Part shown: piece after piece, positions 12,601-24,600 of the stretch
How the letters are laid out: each line of letters starts with the position of its first letter
How positions within the stretch are numbered: position 1 is the first letter of the stretch
NCBI RefSeq assembly: GCF_901933205.1
Contig: NC_044572.1
Coordinates: forward strand, 78,489,465 to 78,553,464
DNA from: Camarhynchus parvulus
Taxonomy: Eukaryota > Chordata > Aves > Passeriformes > Thraupidae
DNA: 64,000 nt
Direction: 5' to 3'
Program-made: the position numbers and the translations under genes
The notes under the pieces: model-generated
What the model was told of the DNA's origin: nothing
Databases searched by the model: none
What the model saw: only the letters and a program-made list of their open reading frames with translations

Positions 12601-15600
12601 ACGTGTAGGTTTTATCTTTGCAGACACATAATTTTCTGATCAGTGGTTCATGTAGCTGTTTTAATTGTGTTGAATTTTACCAGAAGAAACTTAATTGATT
12701 CTAAAATTTGATGTAGGTATTTTCTTCTTTAATGCCTGTTTTATTAAGCTGTCAAAATATTTCTAACAGAAGAATGGTTGTGAACAGAGCTTAAAGAAAA
12801 ATTCCCCGTGAAGATGTCTTAAAAGTATTTGTAAAGAAGGCAAAGATGCTGCTAAAGAAAGAGATTATTTGTAAATGTGTCTGTGATAGGGCATACAGAG
12901 GAAGGCTGTGATTACCCAGTCCCTGGTAGGTAGCAGCTAGGTTCAGAGTGAAAAAGCAGTTGCACACTTTGGAGATGAAGAATGACAGATCCTTAGCTAT
13001 ACTTTTTACTGACAGGTGTGGAATCTGATGATGAAGAGTAAAGAAGACTGGGTTTTGAGAAGCTGGGTGAAAGCCAAGATACTGCATGCTGATTTGTTTT
13101 ATAGTGACTTATTTATTAGATGTTTTTATAAGTATTTACTTACATTTAGGCTTTCTTTCTTTCCTAAGTGTCTGAACACTTCCTGTCCTCATTTGATATG
13201 GACTGCACTGCTGATACAAAGAGGGAAATTGTGCAGTGTATGGGCTCATTCCAGGATGGAGTGGCAGAAAAGTGTTCTGATTACTTTCAACGATACAGAC
13301 GTTCTACACATGTGACTCCCAAATCCTACCTGACCTTTATTCAGGGATATAAAACCACATACAAAGAAAAGCATGCTGAAGTGCAAATATTATCAAACAG
13401 GTAAACTCAGGTTACTTCTGTTTTTCTGTGGTTTTCTTCCCCAGGTAGGTATATTCTGATATCCTTCATTTCGGTACGTGGCCTGTCTCCTCACACAGCA
13501 AAAAAGGTATTTTTAATTCCTAAAATTATGTGAAAGTGTAACCTATTCAAATATTATAGTTGCTCTTGTCATATAAGATAAAGACTATATATTTGGGGGG
13601 CAGGAAGAGTAGTGGTGCATGAAAAATAGAAGTAGATGGAATATGAGGTGAATATAAATTATACCGATGTGTTTTCAAAGAGTAAAAGAAGACATCTACA
13701 TGTAATTTCATAATATACTGATAAAAGCATTTAATTTGCCAGTTGGCAACTTTTGTTTCCTTGCTGAACACTTGTCACCTCCTGTTATGAACATGTGAGG
13801 AACATCCTAAGTAGTTTTGTAAGCGCAGAGCCTCACTTGTACTCCTGAGCTTTTTACTTGTACATTATTAAGGTGGTTTTGATATCCTTATTCCTATTTT
13901 CAGATGCTTTAATAAACTAATATCTATTTGCAGATATATCTTCATGTCAGGAGCACCCAACTATAACGAAAAATTAGCAATTAGTGTATCAGTTGGTATC
14001 ACCCTTTAGAAAAACTGCCTTCTCAGTTTTGAAAGATTGTTAATAAGAGCTGGAAACCTTAAAGAAAGGCTTAGACTTGTTTATTTGGCTTTGAAACATT
14101 CTTTGTCTTCAAAGTCAAATTCAGTTTGAAACCTATTATGTTATGGGTGAAGGCTTGTAAAACAGAAGGGTGTTGCCCTGTTTTCTGCCTTCAGATTTAC
14201 CAAGTTAGTTCATGAAGTCTAATTTCTTCCACTTAAACTTAGTTGCACTGTCTGAATTTTTCAGGGATTACGCGTTGTCTGTTCTTTTGCATTTGTTCAG
14301 CTGTCCAAGTACTGCAATAGCCTAGTCTCTGTAGAGGCCTTTTAAACTTGTCTGAAAAGTCCCAAGTAAAGAATTTATGATAGAAAAAAACCACTGTTGA
14401 AGGGGCATTTTAATGCTGAATCAGAAAACTCTTCTCTACATACTATTTTTCTTTTACTCTCTTCTGTTTGGTCTTGGTTTGTTTTCAGTTTCTACTTCAA
14501 ATAAGAAATACTGATTGGTTATGATTTTCAGAATTTTGGGGATCAGAAAATGCTTTTTGCTGTACAGAACTTAGTTCATTGATTATTGGCTCAAGATGGA
14601 CAGTGGCATTTATAGAAACAACATGTACGATTTTTATGCAATGATAAAGGCATACTGTTTGATCAGAAGTGGGTAAAATTTCAAGCCAAAAACTTTATTA
14701 ATGTACTTTGTTGTCCACTTTATTGATTCTGAAGATATCAGAAAGGTAAAAGTTCTTGTCTGAGTTTTTTTTTTTTTGGTGTAAAGCATCTTTTGCAATT
14801 GTTCATTCTGATTGATGTGATTCATTCTATAGATGGAAAGTAGGGTATGAATTACATAGTGAATGAGATGCTTTTTATTTTGCTTTTTCACTTCAGAATA
14901 AATACTGGTCTGGAAAAATTGAAAGAGGCCTCTGAGTCAGTGGCTGCTCTAAGCAGAGAACTGGAGGTAAAAGAAAAGGAACTTCAAATTGCCAATGAAA
15001 AAGCTGACATGGTATGTAGAGCCTTGAAAGTGTATTGCTGTTTGATTTTTTTTCTCCTTTTATTGCTTCTATTTTGAAAAGATTGATCAATTCAAATGAA
15101 GTTAAGTGTTGGAGAGAGAGGATCTTGGAGAAAATTTATGCTATTTGAGTTTTCTGGAATTGGACAGATATGATTTTACAAAAAACCGCTCTTTTAACTT
15201 CTGGCGTATGGGTTTTCTCACATTCTAGGTATTGAAAGAAGTTACTGTAAAAGCACAGGCTGCTGAGAATGTGAAGGGTGATGTTCAGAAAGTGAAAGAC
15301 AAAGCCCAAGCTATTGTAGACAGTATCACAGTTGACAAAGCCATTGCTGAAGAGAAGTTGGAGGCTGCCAAGCCTGCTCTGGAAGAGGCAGAGGCAGCCT
15401 TACAGGTTGGTACTTGGACCATGTATAACATTACCACTAAGAACGTGGATGTCTTTGAAAGACAAAATTGCAGGTGCATTGCCTAACTCTTCACTTGACA
15501 GAAAATAAATGCATGTATTTTGAGGCTTTTTGGGTTCCCTTTTGTTTTTCTTTTTTCACATGAGTACCAACCCCGAAATAGTCAGTTTTCAAAAAAGGGC

Positions 15601-18600
15601 AAGTTTTAACTTTCTTTGAAACTGTAATTTGAATGTATTTATCTTTGTCTGCTCAGCTGACTTAATAGGAGGAAGTGCTTCAAGACGTTTTGCTGTGAGC
15701 AGTACTAGTGGAATCTGAAATATACCTGTTAGATGCTAGCAGGGAGCTCACATCTCAAGAAACAGAAAAGTATGAAGAAAATACCTGAAGGATAGACAAA
15801 CCTCAAAGGGTTTTTGTAGATTTGCTGGAAATTACACCTTTCCATTTGAGACGCTGCCAGCAGTTGTGATGGTTAAAGACTTATTTGAGGGAATGGCATG
15901 ATTAGCTTTGAAATCTAGTGTAGAAGAATATTTATGGATCTTCTGAATGTAAGACTTCACTTTGAATGAGAGATGTTTAACAGCCTCTGACTGCCATGAT
16001 GCTTAAAGGACAGAGTGCAAAAGTCTAAATGAAGGTTGACCTGACAGCTGGGAAGAGTGAAATATGGGAGAAGATTTGCATTATAAGACCTTGATAAATA
16101 GCCACAGGAAAAAGGTTAAGGAGCTAACAACAACAAAACAGCAAACCTGGTAGTGGGCAAGCATTCTGACAGGTGAAAAAAAAAGCAATGTTCATTAGTC
16201 AGCATCTACAGTATAAAGAGGGCACCAGTATCATGTGGACCTGTACTTAATAAAGGTTACTTTCTGCTTTTGACTTAAATGGCTGAACCAAAACAATACT
16301 GCTCTTCTTGAAATGCAGGGTGCTAATAAATGAAAACCTGATTTCAAGAAAAAGCAACACTGGTATTATTGTAAAACTTCTCAATGGGAAAAAGTATTCG
16401 GGCTTAATCTTGAATTTCTTGAATTTTCTCTAATAAATTGCTTTGCCTATGTCTAAAGGGGAAAGGCAAACTATCGTAAAAAGAGACCTAGAAGAATGTG
16501 TCTATGTATTCTTGGCATGCATTCATTCATTCATTCATTCACTCCCTTAAGCAAGAATCTTCTCTGTATGGGTCTGCATCTTTCAAAAAATGAATCTCAT
16601 AATCATTATAGATTTGCAAATTCGAGCTAGGGATTCCTATAGTAGAATTCTGCTTGCAGAGTAGATAAATGCCTATTAAAATATTTGATAACTAGAAAGG
16701 TCATTACCAGATGAAAAAAAAGTGATTAGCTATTTTACTCAATTTTTAATATAATTTAAGAATGATAAATGCTACATTAAGAGAAAGGTAGGTACACAAC
16801 GTGTTATAAGCATTTCTAAACATATAGTGAGATTAGTTTGAGTAAGAATTGTCAGAGTTCAGTAAAACTTTATTGCACTTTGCCCTGTAATAAAAATAGC
16901 GCATTAAATGCATAATTATAAACAAGTAAATAAATAAATAAAATTTAAATGTAAAAATTTTGCCAAAATTTGTATGTTAGCAAAAAAAAGGCTGAGCTGA
17001 ATTTCCTAAGAGTCACAAAGAAACACTGATTAAACTTTTCACTCAGATATCTGGAAAATCTCTGGTGAATTATTTGGTGCACACTGAACTCAGCAAGCAG
17101 GAACATATTAAAGGGAAAGAAAGGGCTGGCAGAGGGAAGGCGACCTGGGTAGTCTGCAGTGCTTTGAAGTCCCTTTATTGAAGTACAGACACAAGTAATT
17201 AAAATCTGCCTTCATGAATTCCCAGTGAGGTGTGTGCTAGGCCAGAAGCAAGATGTCACGGCACTCACAGTAATCTGTTGCTTACTGTTTGGGCTGTTGT
17301 GTACTTGGACTGATTAAACTGCCTGTAAATAAGCAAAGCTTCTGCTCAGAGTTGTGTGTGTTGTAGGAGCAGGTCTGCCCATCAGCTGTTCCCATTGTTT
17401 AGTGGTTTTGTTTCTTTGTATGGGGTGCAGTAAATGCTTCTGCTCAAATCAATTCTTCTCTAAGGAGACATCTTCAGCAGATTTTTCTGAGAAGTCTTTT
17501 CCGATTCATGGCGTAGAGCTATGAGTTACAGTGTTAGACTTACACCCTAGGCTTATTTAGCCTTACTTATTAAAGCCTATGTTTTCATACCTTATTATAA
17601 TATATTTTTCTTGCAGGCCTGCTTCTACACCAGGAGTATTCCTGGTAAGAAGTATTAGAAGGTACAAACATATGCATATACCAGTTTCCTTAATTTACCT
17701 TCATTTGCTGGCTGTCTACAGAAAGTATGTCCTTTCTAGATAAAGTTTCTAGTCAATATGTTCACATTTAAAAAACAAAATTTCAAGATATTTCTGGTTT
17801 GCTCTTTTTTGTTGTCAAAACAGTTCATGGTGGTTTTGAGTTTTAAGGTGCTGCTGTGGAGGTGCTGTGCTGAGGTTTCCTAGGACTTGATAGGAGATGG
17901 TAGTGAAAATCTGATTGGGGGCGGTCCTTCTGTCTTCATGCTTTTTATAGATAAAATAACGTATATAGTTTTTTTCCTCGCATTGATTAATACTGTTGGT
18001 GAGCTTATGCTCCGTGTTTGATTAACTAAACAGTAGCAGTAATTGCTTTGCCCTTTGTTTTCAATTCCTAGACAATAAAACCTGCAGACATTGCCACAGT
18101 GCGCACCCTGGGCCGGCCGCCTCACCTCATCATGCGCATCATGGACTGCGTGCTGCTGCTCTTCCAGCGCAAAGTCAACCACGTCAAAATTGATCAGGAA
18201 AAATGCTGTACTGTCCCGTCGTGGCAAGAATCACTGAAGCTGATGACAACAGGAAACTTCTTACAGAGTCTACAGGTGCTTGTGCAGCCTTTTGCTTTTT
18301 TTATTTATTTTATTTTTATAATGTAAGAAAATGAGGGACAATGTTTTCTCTGGTGTTCATAGGAGAACAAATGTGCAAGGGAAATCACACAATAGATCTG
18401 AAATGTTAAGGGCTTAAAAATAAATATGTCAGAATGAAATAAACTTTAATCCTACTTGCAAATTCATGTTCTAAATCAACTATAATTTTTCCTAAGTAAG
18501 GCAATGAAATTGTTTTAGGTGACAAATGACTCAAAGCTTGAAGCTTTGAGTTTGGATAGCCATTTGGTTTGGATAGCCATTACTTATCTGTTTCATTAAA

Positions 18601-21600
18601 CTTGATAACAAACATCTTTTTTTCTGGTATTTAACTTTCGACTAATTTTCAACATTTCAGCTTGTGCTCTGGTTTGGAAAAGCATAGATGGTTATTAGGA
18701 TGAACACAACCAGGACTTTTTAAAATGGGGGATTTTTTTGGTTCACAGGATTTGTCTAGGGCAATGGAAAGACTAACTAACTGGTAAATAAATTCCTTTT
18801 CATAACTTAAACTAATAATATTATGATTAGTCTAGTTGGAATGAATGGTATATATTCCTGCTCCACTGAGTGTTATCATTCCTGATTTCTGCATTTTGAG
18901 TTTACTTAATTTGTCACTGGTCTAGTAGGAGGCTTGACCTGCTTTGTTTGGTTGGTAGTGGCATGGATGCTGTTTATGTAGTATTCACATTGCATCTACT
19001 AGTAAAGGTTTTTAATTTTCTATAGGACTCCAACATTTAATTTTGCTTGTGCTTAATTAAACCCATTTGTGCTTCAGGGAACAGCTGTTTTTCAAGTTTG
19101 TCTGGGATTGGCTTTCATTATACATTGTAAATAAATTTGAGGGAGAAAATGGAGAGCTTTTCAGGAGGAAAAAGGAAAGAGTAAAAATAAATTCTTTAAA
19201 AATGGAATACATTCCAGTAATTAGACAAGGTAATTTAAGGGTACGATAGATGGCTTGACCTTTGAAAGGACTGTCTTGCAGAATGTGTTTTTGAACTAGA
19301 GTTTAGCTCTTCATTTTCTTTTTGAAGATTGTTTAAACTTATTCTGTATTAAGCAAAATGAAATTTTTAGCAGGACCAGTGATATTTTGAAACAATGATT
19401 AGCTGTGTAAAAGGAATAGTGAGTGTGAGATAGCAAAGATCATAAATGAAAGCAAACATTTTTTCCATTTTGTAAGTATATATGACAGTGGAATGACTTT
19501 GTAAAGGTCTCAAAGATACATGTGACAAATAATTTCTTATAAGTTGTTTATAAGTAACACTTGTGATCTTTCTAGTGTTCTATGTGTTCTGAAATACATG
19601 TAAATATCATTTACACTTACTGCATATATTTTATATCTTGCACTTTGAAAATTTTTTCAGCAATTTCAGAAAGACACAATTAATGAAGAAGTGGTAGAAC
19701 TTTTGAGCCCTTATTTTGAAATGGTGGACTACAACATTGAGACAGCTAAGAGAGTATGTGGGAATGTTGCTGGCCTGTGCTCATGGACGAAAGCTATGGC
19801 AGTATTTTTTTCCATCAACAAAGAAGTATTACCTTTGAAGGTTTGTCTGTTTGTCAGCCAAAGACATCCTCTGCTCCTTCTCATCCTCACCTGTTTACAC
19901 TTGAGGACTTCATTTGTGGGAAAGTTCATCTGCCTTGTTTTAACTGGTGGTTCCCTCTTTCAAAATTTATTACCTTGAACACTGTACTTCTACAATTAAA
20001 TATATTTCAAATGTACTTCCACTCGTACATTTGAGTTGTCAAAATTATGAAGGAGATGGTGTGATTTTTATGCCTCTGGACCCCTACTGGATGGGATTAA
20101 AGCATCTGTTATCTAGTTAAATACACTACTGCAATTGCTCTACATTAATTTAGAATTAAGTAGAAAAAAGCCTTGAGATTTGGTTTCCTTTACTGTTCCA
20201 GATGTCCGTTCATAAGAAGATTGTACAGATACTCTTCATCAGTGTTAGGCAGAGAGAAAAAAAACAGGCCTAAGTAGTTAGAATGAAAGTCAGGAAGAAC
20301 ATGGTAACAGAGAATAGCTAGTATTATAATGGGAATGACTGAGAAGGTAGCAAGATTTGTATTTCTGCCCAGCATATTGGTTGGACAAATCAAGTAGACT
20401 TCTAGAGGCATCATTCTGTTCTGCAAGCCATGTCAGACTAACTGTTGTGTCATGTGAAGAATGACTGGCATTTCCAGAAGTATTTTTAATTATTTTTTTC
20501 TAATTGACATTAAGCCAGCTGTTCAAGTGCAGCTATCTGAAATAAGAATTTAGTTTGTTGTAAAATTCAAATAAAAGGTTTTGCTGAGTTATGAAATCTC
20601 TACTGAAGAATTTGATTTGGAAATGTAGTACAAGAAAACTTTCTGAAATATATTATAGCAAATGCTTTAAAATTCCTTGTGTATGAATATGCTTCTATGT
20701 TTTTATTCTCTGTAGGCTAATTTAGCAATACAGGAGAAACGCCTAACCAGTGCTATGCTGGATCTGCAGAAAGCTCAAGAAGAACTGGGAGCCAAGCAAG
20801 AAGAATTGGATATTGTGCAGGCAGAGTATGAAAATGCAATGAGAGAAAAGCAGGTGAACTGCTGCTCTTCACAGAAAAGAAGCTTCTACTCTTGCTTTAA
20901 GGAACACTTAATGAAAGTGTTTTTTCAATTTCACTATTATTCCTCATTGATGGACAGCACATAAGAAATAGATAGTATTTGAATACTGCCTCTTTGCTTT
21001 CTACCTCTCTCCTTTGCCTCTGATCCTCTCCCCTCTTCCCTCCCACCCCCTCAAAAACTATTTTATTTGTATTTTTATTCAGTGCCTCCTACTGTAACTT
21101 CAAGTTCTGCGTATGCTATATATGTATAATGTATTTGAAATTCTGAGTAGAATTCCCCAGAATGAATAAGTATCAAGAATTTTACATGCTATTCAACAAC
21201 TGCACCAAAATAAAAGTTAAGAACAGAAATATTAAAATATTGTATTGTGTTTCCAGGAGATGTTGATGGTTTGTCCTGATATATTTTTTCCATCTCACTT
21301 TCCCTTCTCTGCATGGTGATAGTGATGTTTAAGAATACATTTCTAACCTTTTGTTTATCTACTGGTTTAATGAGGTGTAGAGATTTTTTCTGGCCTATCA
21401 GATATATGACTGTAAGCAATTTCTCTTGGTGCATGGTTTTCTCTAGACTTTGCTGGAAGATGCTGAGCGTTGCCGACATAAAATGCAAACTGCCTCAAGT
21501 CTTATAAGTGGTTTAGCAGGTGAAAAAGAGAGGTGGACAGAACAGAGTAAAGAATTTGCCATGCAAACAAAGAGGTTGGTTGGTAAGTTTTTATCCAAAC

Positions 21601-24600
21601 TTTTGAATTTGGAAGCAAGTTGTTTGAATTATGAGTAGTGAAACTGAAAACATTTGAAATGTCAAATTTTTCCTTTGTGTCTTAGATCCCTGTCTCAAAA
21701 ACAAGGGTAATTGTTTTAATTTCCTTGCTAAAGCTCTGTTAGATGAAAAATAAATGTAAGGCTAAAGTTCATATTTAAAAAGAAAAGATAATGGACGCTG
21801 TGGATGTAGTGACACTAAAATTTTAATTTGACTGATATTTGTAAGTAACAGTCCAAAGAGAGTAATGTGTTAGCAAGTGCCTATAAAATGTGTATGAGAA
21901 TATATATTGAGGTGAGGAAGACTGATACTCAGACACTGACATTTATATGTAGAAATCAATATTTTTAACTGCAGTTACTAATGTTCATATGAATTTGCTT
22001 CTTAGAAGATCATTATTATTTTTTAAATTTACACTTGTAAACTAAAGTACTTTGTAATAAATAATTGGTTCATTAGTTAGATCAATAAATGAAATTTATC
22101 TCGTCATTTACTATAGGCTAAACTTTCTTCTCTGCTTTTTACCTTGAAAGGCTGCAGAAAGCAGCCTTATTGTATTATAGTTGTATTATAGTAACTAAGT
22201 TGTGTTTTATTTGCTGCTATAGTATATACGTGTGTATTAATTTATTAAAAATCTGGCATACCTTCCCCACGGATTCATCTTATTTCTTTTATAGATAACT
22301 TGAAAATGCCCAAAAAATACTAGGGCTCAGTATAAAAGTATGATATCTTCTCCAGTTTAAATTTTGCATTCTTATTTTCAGAGGTACAAAACCCCCTCAA
22401 ACTATGGTGTCACGAACTTTAGGGGGAAAATTTTGAAACTGAACAGAAGATTAAATGTTGTCACACTTAATACCTCCATAATGGTGTCTCTGGCACTTTT
22501 TATTACTGGTACTCATCACTGTAATTGATTTACAGTAATTTAATTGAATTAGTACTTATAAGGATTTCCACTCCACCCCCCCACAACTCCCCCAACACGC
22601 ACCCCGCCCCCCAGTTGTTTAAGCCTGTTCTTAGGAACGCACAAGGAAATGATGAAACTTAAAGTTTATGATTAATTTCTCTCTGCCATGTCCTGCTTGT
22701 GCAGGATCTGGTGTTTGGAATAGCATTACATGTGTGTTGAGTTGACTTTAACAAGCTGCCAGATGCTGATCTCTTGATTCCTACAATTGCATAGTAAGAA
22801 CATGTAAATGTAGTCTCTACTGAAATGCACCATTGTCGTGCCATGCAATGAGCCTTGAAAAAAAGATTGATTTGCCTTCTTTATGGGTCAAAGTGTGTTC
22901 TTCAGTTACCAGCCAAAACATGTAGCAACTAGTGAAGGAAACAGCTTGTTCATTAATAGAATAGGCAAAGTTATAAAGCTTTGGTTTGTTTTGATTTTTT
23001 CCCCTCCTTTTTCTCTTTCAGGTGATGTACTCTTGGCTACAGCTTTTCTGTCCTATTCTGGTCCTTTTAACCAAGAGTTCCGCAGTCTGCTGTTAAATGA
23101 CTGGCAAATGGAAATGAAAAGGCGAAAAATTCCTTTCCGTAACAACTTGAACCTCATAGAAATGTTGACTGATGCTCCAACTATCAGTGAATGGAACCTG
23201 CAAGGATTGCCAAATGATGACTTATCCATACAGAATGGAATCATTGTCACTAAAGCATCTCGTTATCCTTTATTAATTGATCCACAAACACAGGGTAAAA
23301 TTTGGATTAAAAATAAGGAAGGAAGAAATGACCTTCAGGTAATAGAAATGCTTGTGCTTTCATGATCCCTAAAAACTCTTAGCATACAACCATTACAATT
23401 CATTGATTTGCCTAATGCTTAGGAAATGAACATTTATACAAAAGATCTGGTTTGAATATAAAGAATATCTCAGATATATTTTAGTGGATTTAAGATTTGA
23501 CTAGAGGTGGGAGTGTATCCTTTAGTGCCAGTGACTCCATTTGTTTAATGAATTTATTTTAATGGAACATAAACTTTGGAAAATAGGCTGGATGGGCAAT
23601 GCCTGGTAATAAATATGTTTTCAGAGTAATGTAAGTGTTAGGAAAAAAACACCAACTAGTTGATTAGTACAATTTCATGTAAGTGCTTATAAATGAAAAG
23701 TCACAGCAAGATATTTTTTCATATTTTAATCAGAAATTATTGTTAATTTTTGTTGTCTTGTTATGGATGTCAGCTGCTAAGTGCTCCGCAAATAGACAGG
23801 GAAGATGTAGTGCTACAATGTACAGTCTGAGGCAAGACGCACAAATTCAATTCAAACAAGAAAATATGAGGAATTCCTGCAATTATGATTACACCAATAA
23901 ACCAGCTTTAAAAAAAATTCCTGAAATCCATAAAAGTAGTTTGAGGTGTGATAATAGAGTGGCTCTTGAAAATAACTACCACTTTCATGCTGATTGTTAT
24001 CTAGGTGTGGAAAACTTTAATGGCTGCTTAGTTATGATAAAAATGGTTATTAGTTTGTTTACAACTCTATTAAAGTCTAAGCTGAATGTGCTCTTTGAAC
24101 ATGTTGAAAATCCCAGTTATATTTGGGACTATTTAAAGCAAAGGTTTATTAAGGTCCTGTTCCATATAAACGTCTAATTTTCAAGGGTGGAAAAAACCAC
24201 AGAAAAATACTTTTCTTGGAATTGACCCTGCTGCAGTTTGACTTGGAGATGTTATCCAAGATAAAATTGAAGGTGCTAAAAGGTTCCTGTGAATTTTTCC
24301 TGTGAAATTCTTGAGTAGTTGCACTCATAGGATATCAAAATTGGAAGTGCTGCTTTTCTTCTACCTTTGCAGCTAAAAAATAGAACTTTGCATTCCATGA
24401 GATCTGGCAATAGGGTATGCTGATTTTACCTTTCCTTGAGGTCACAATCTTTGCATTAATACTAGTCTACTCCCAGTTTCATTGCTTTTGGCAGTACTTT
24501 AAAGAAAATGAAATAATTTATAAATATCAAACTAAGAAAAAGATTGGTAAAAGGGCATAAGGTATTGCATTTCTGTTTTCAGATCACTTCTTTGAATCAC

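Noticed and set aside
17880..18227. A 115-codon minus-strand open frame opposite exon w11.
   Set aside because: It is the antisense shadow of a conserved dynein exon; the GC-rich third positions keep the opposite strand open.
23683..24177. A 164-codon open frame on the plus strand within the intron between exons w15 and w16.
   Set aside because: It starts with GTG and not ATG, has intron-like composition, shows no domain I recognise, and is not flanked by splice sites that would join it to the dynein frame. Chance is the simplest explanation.
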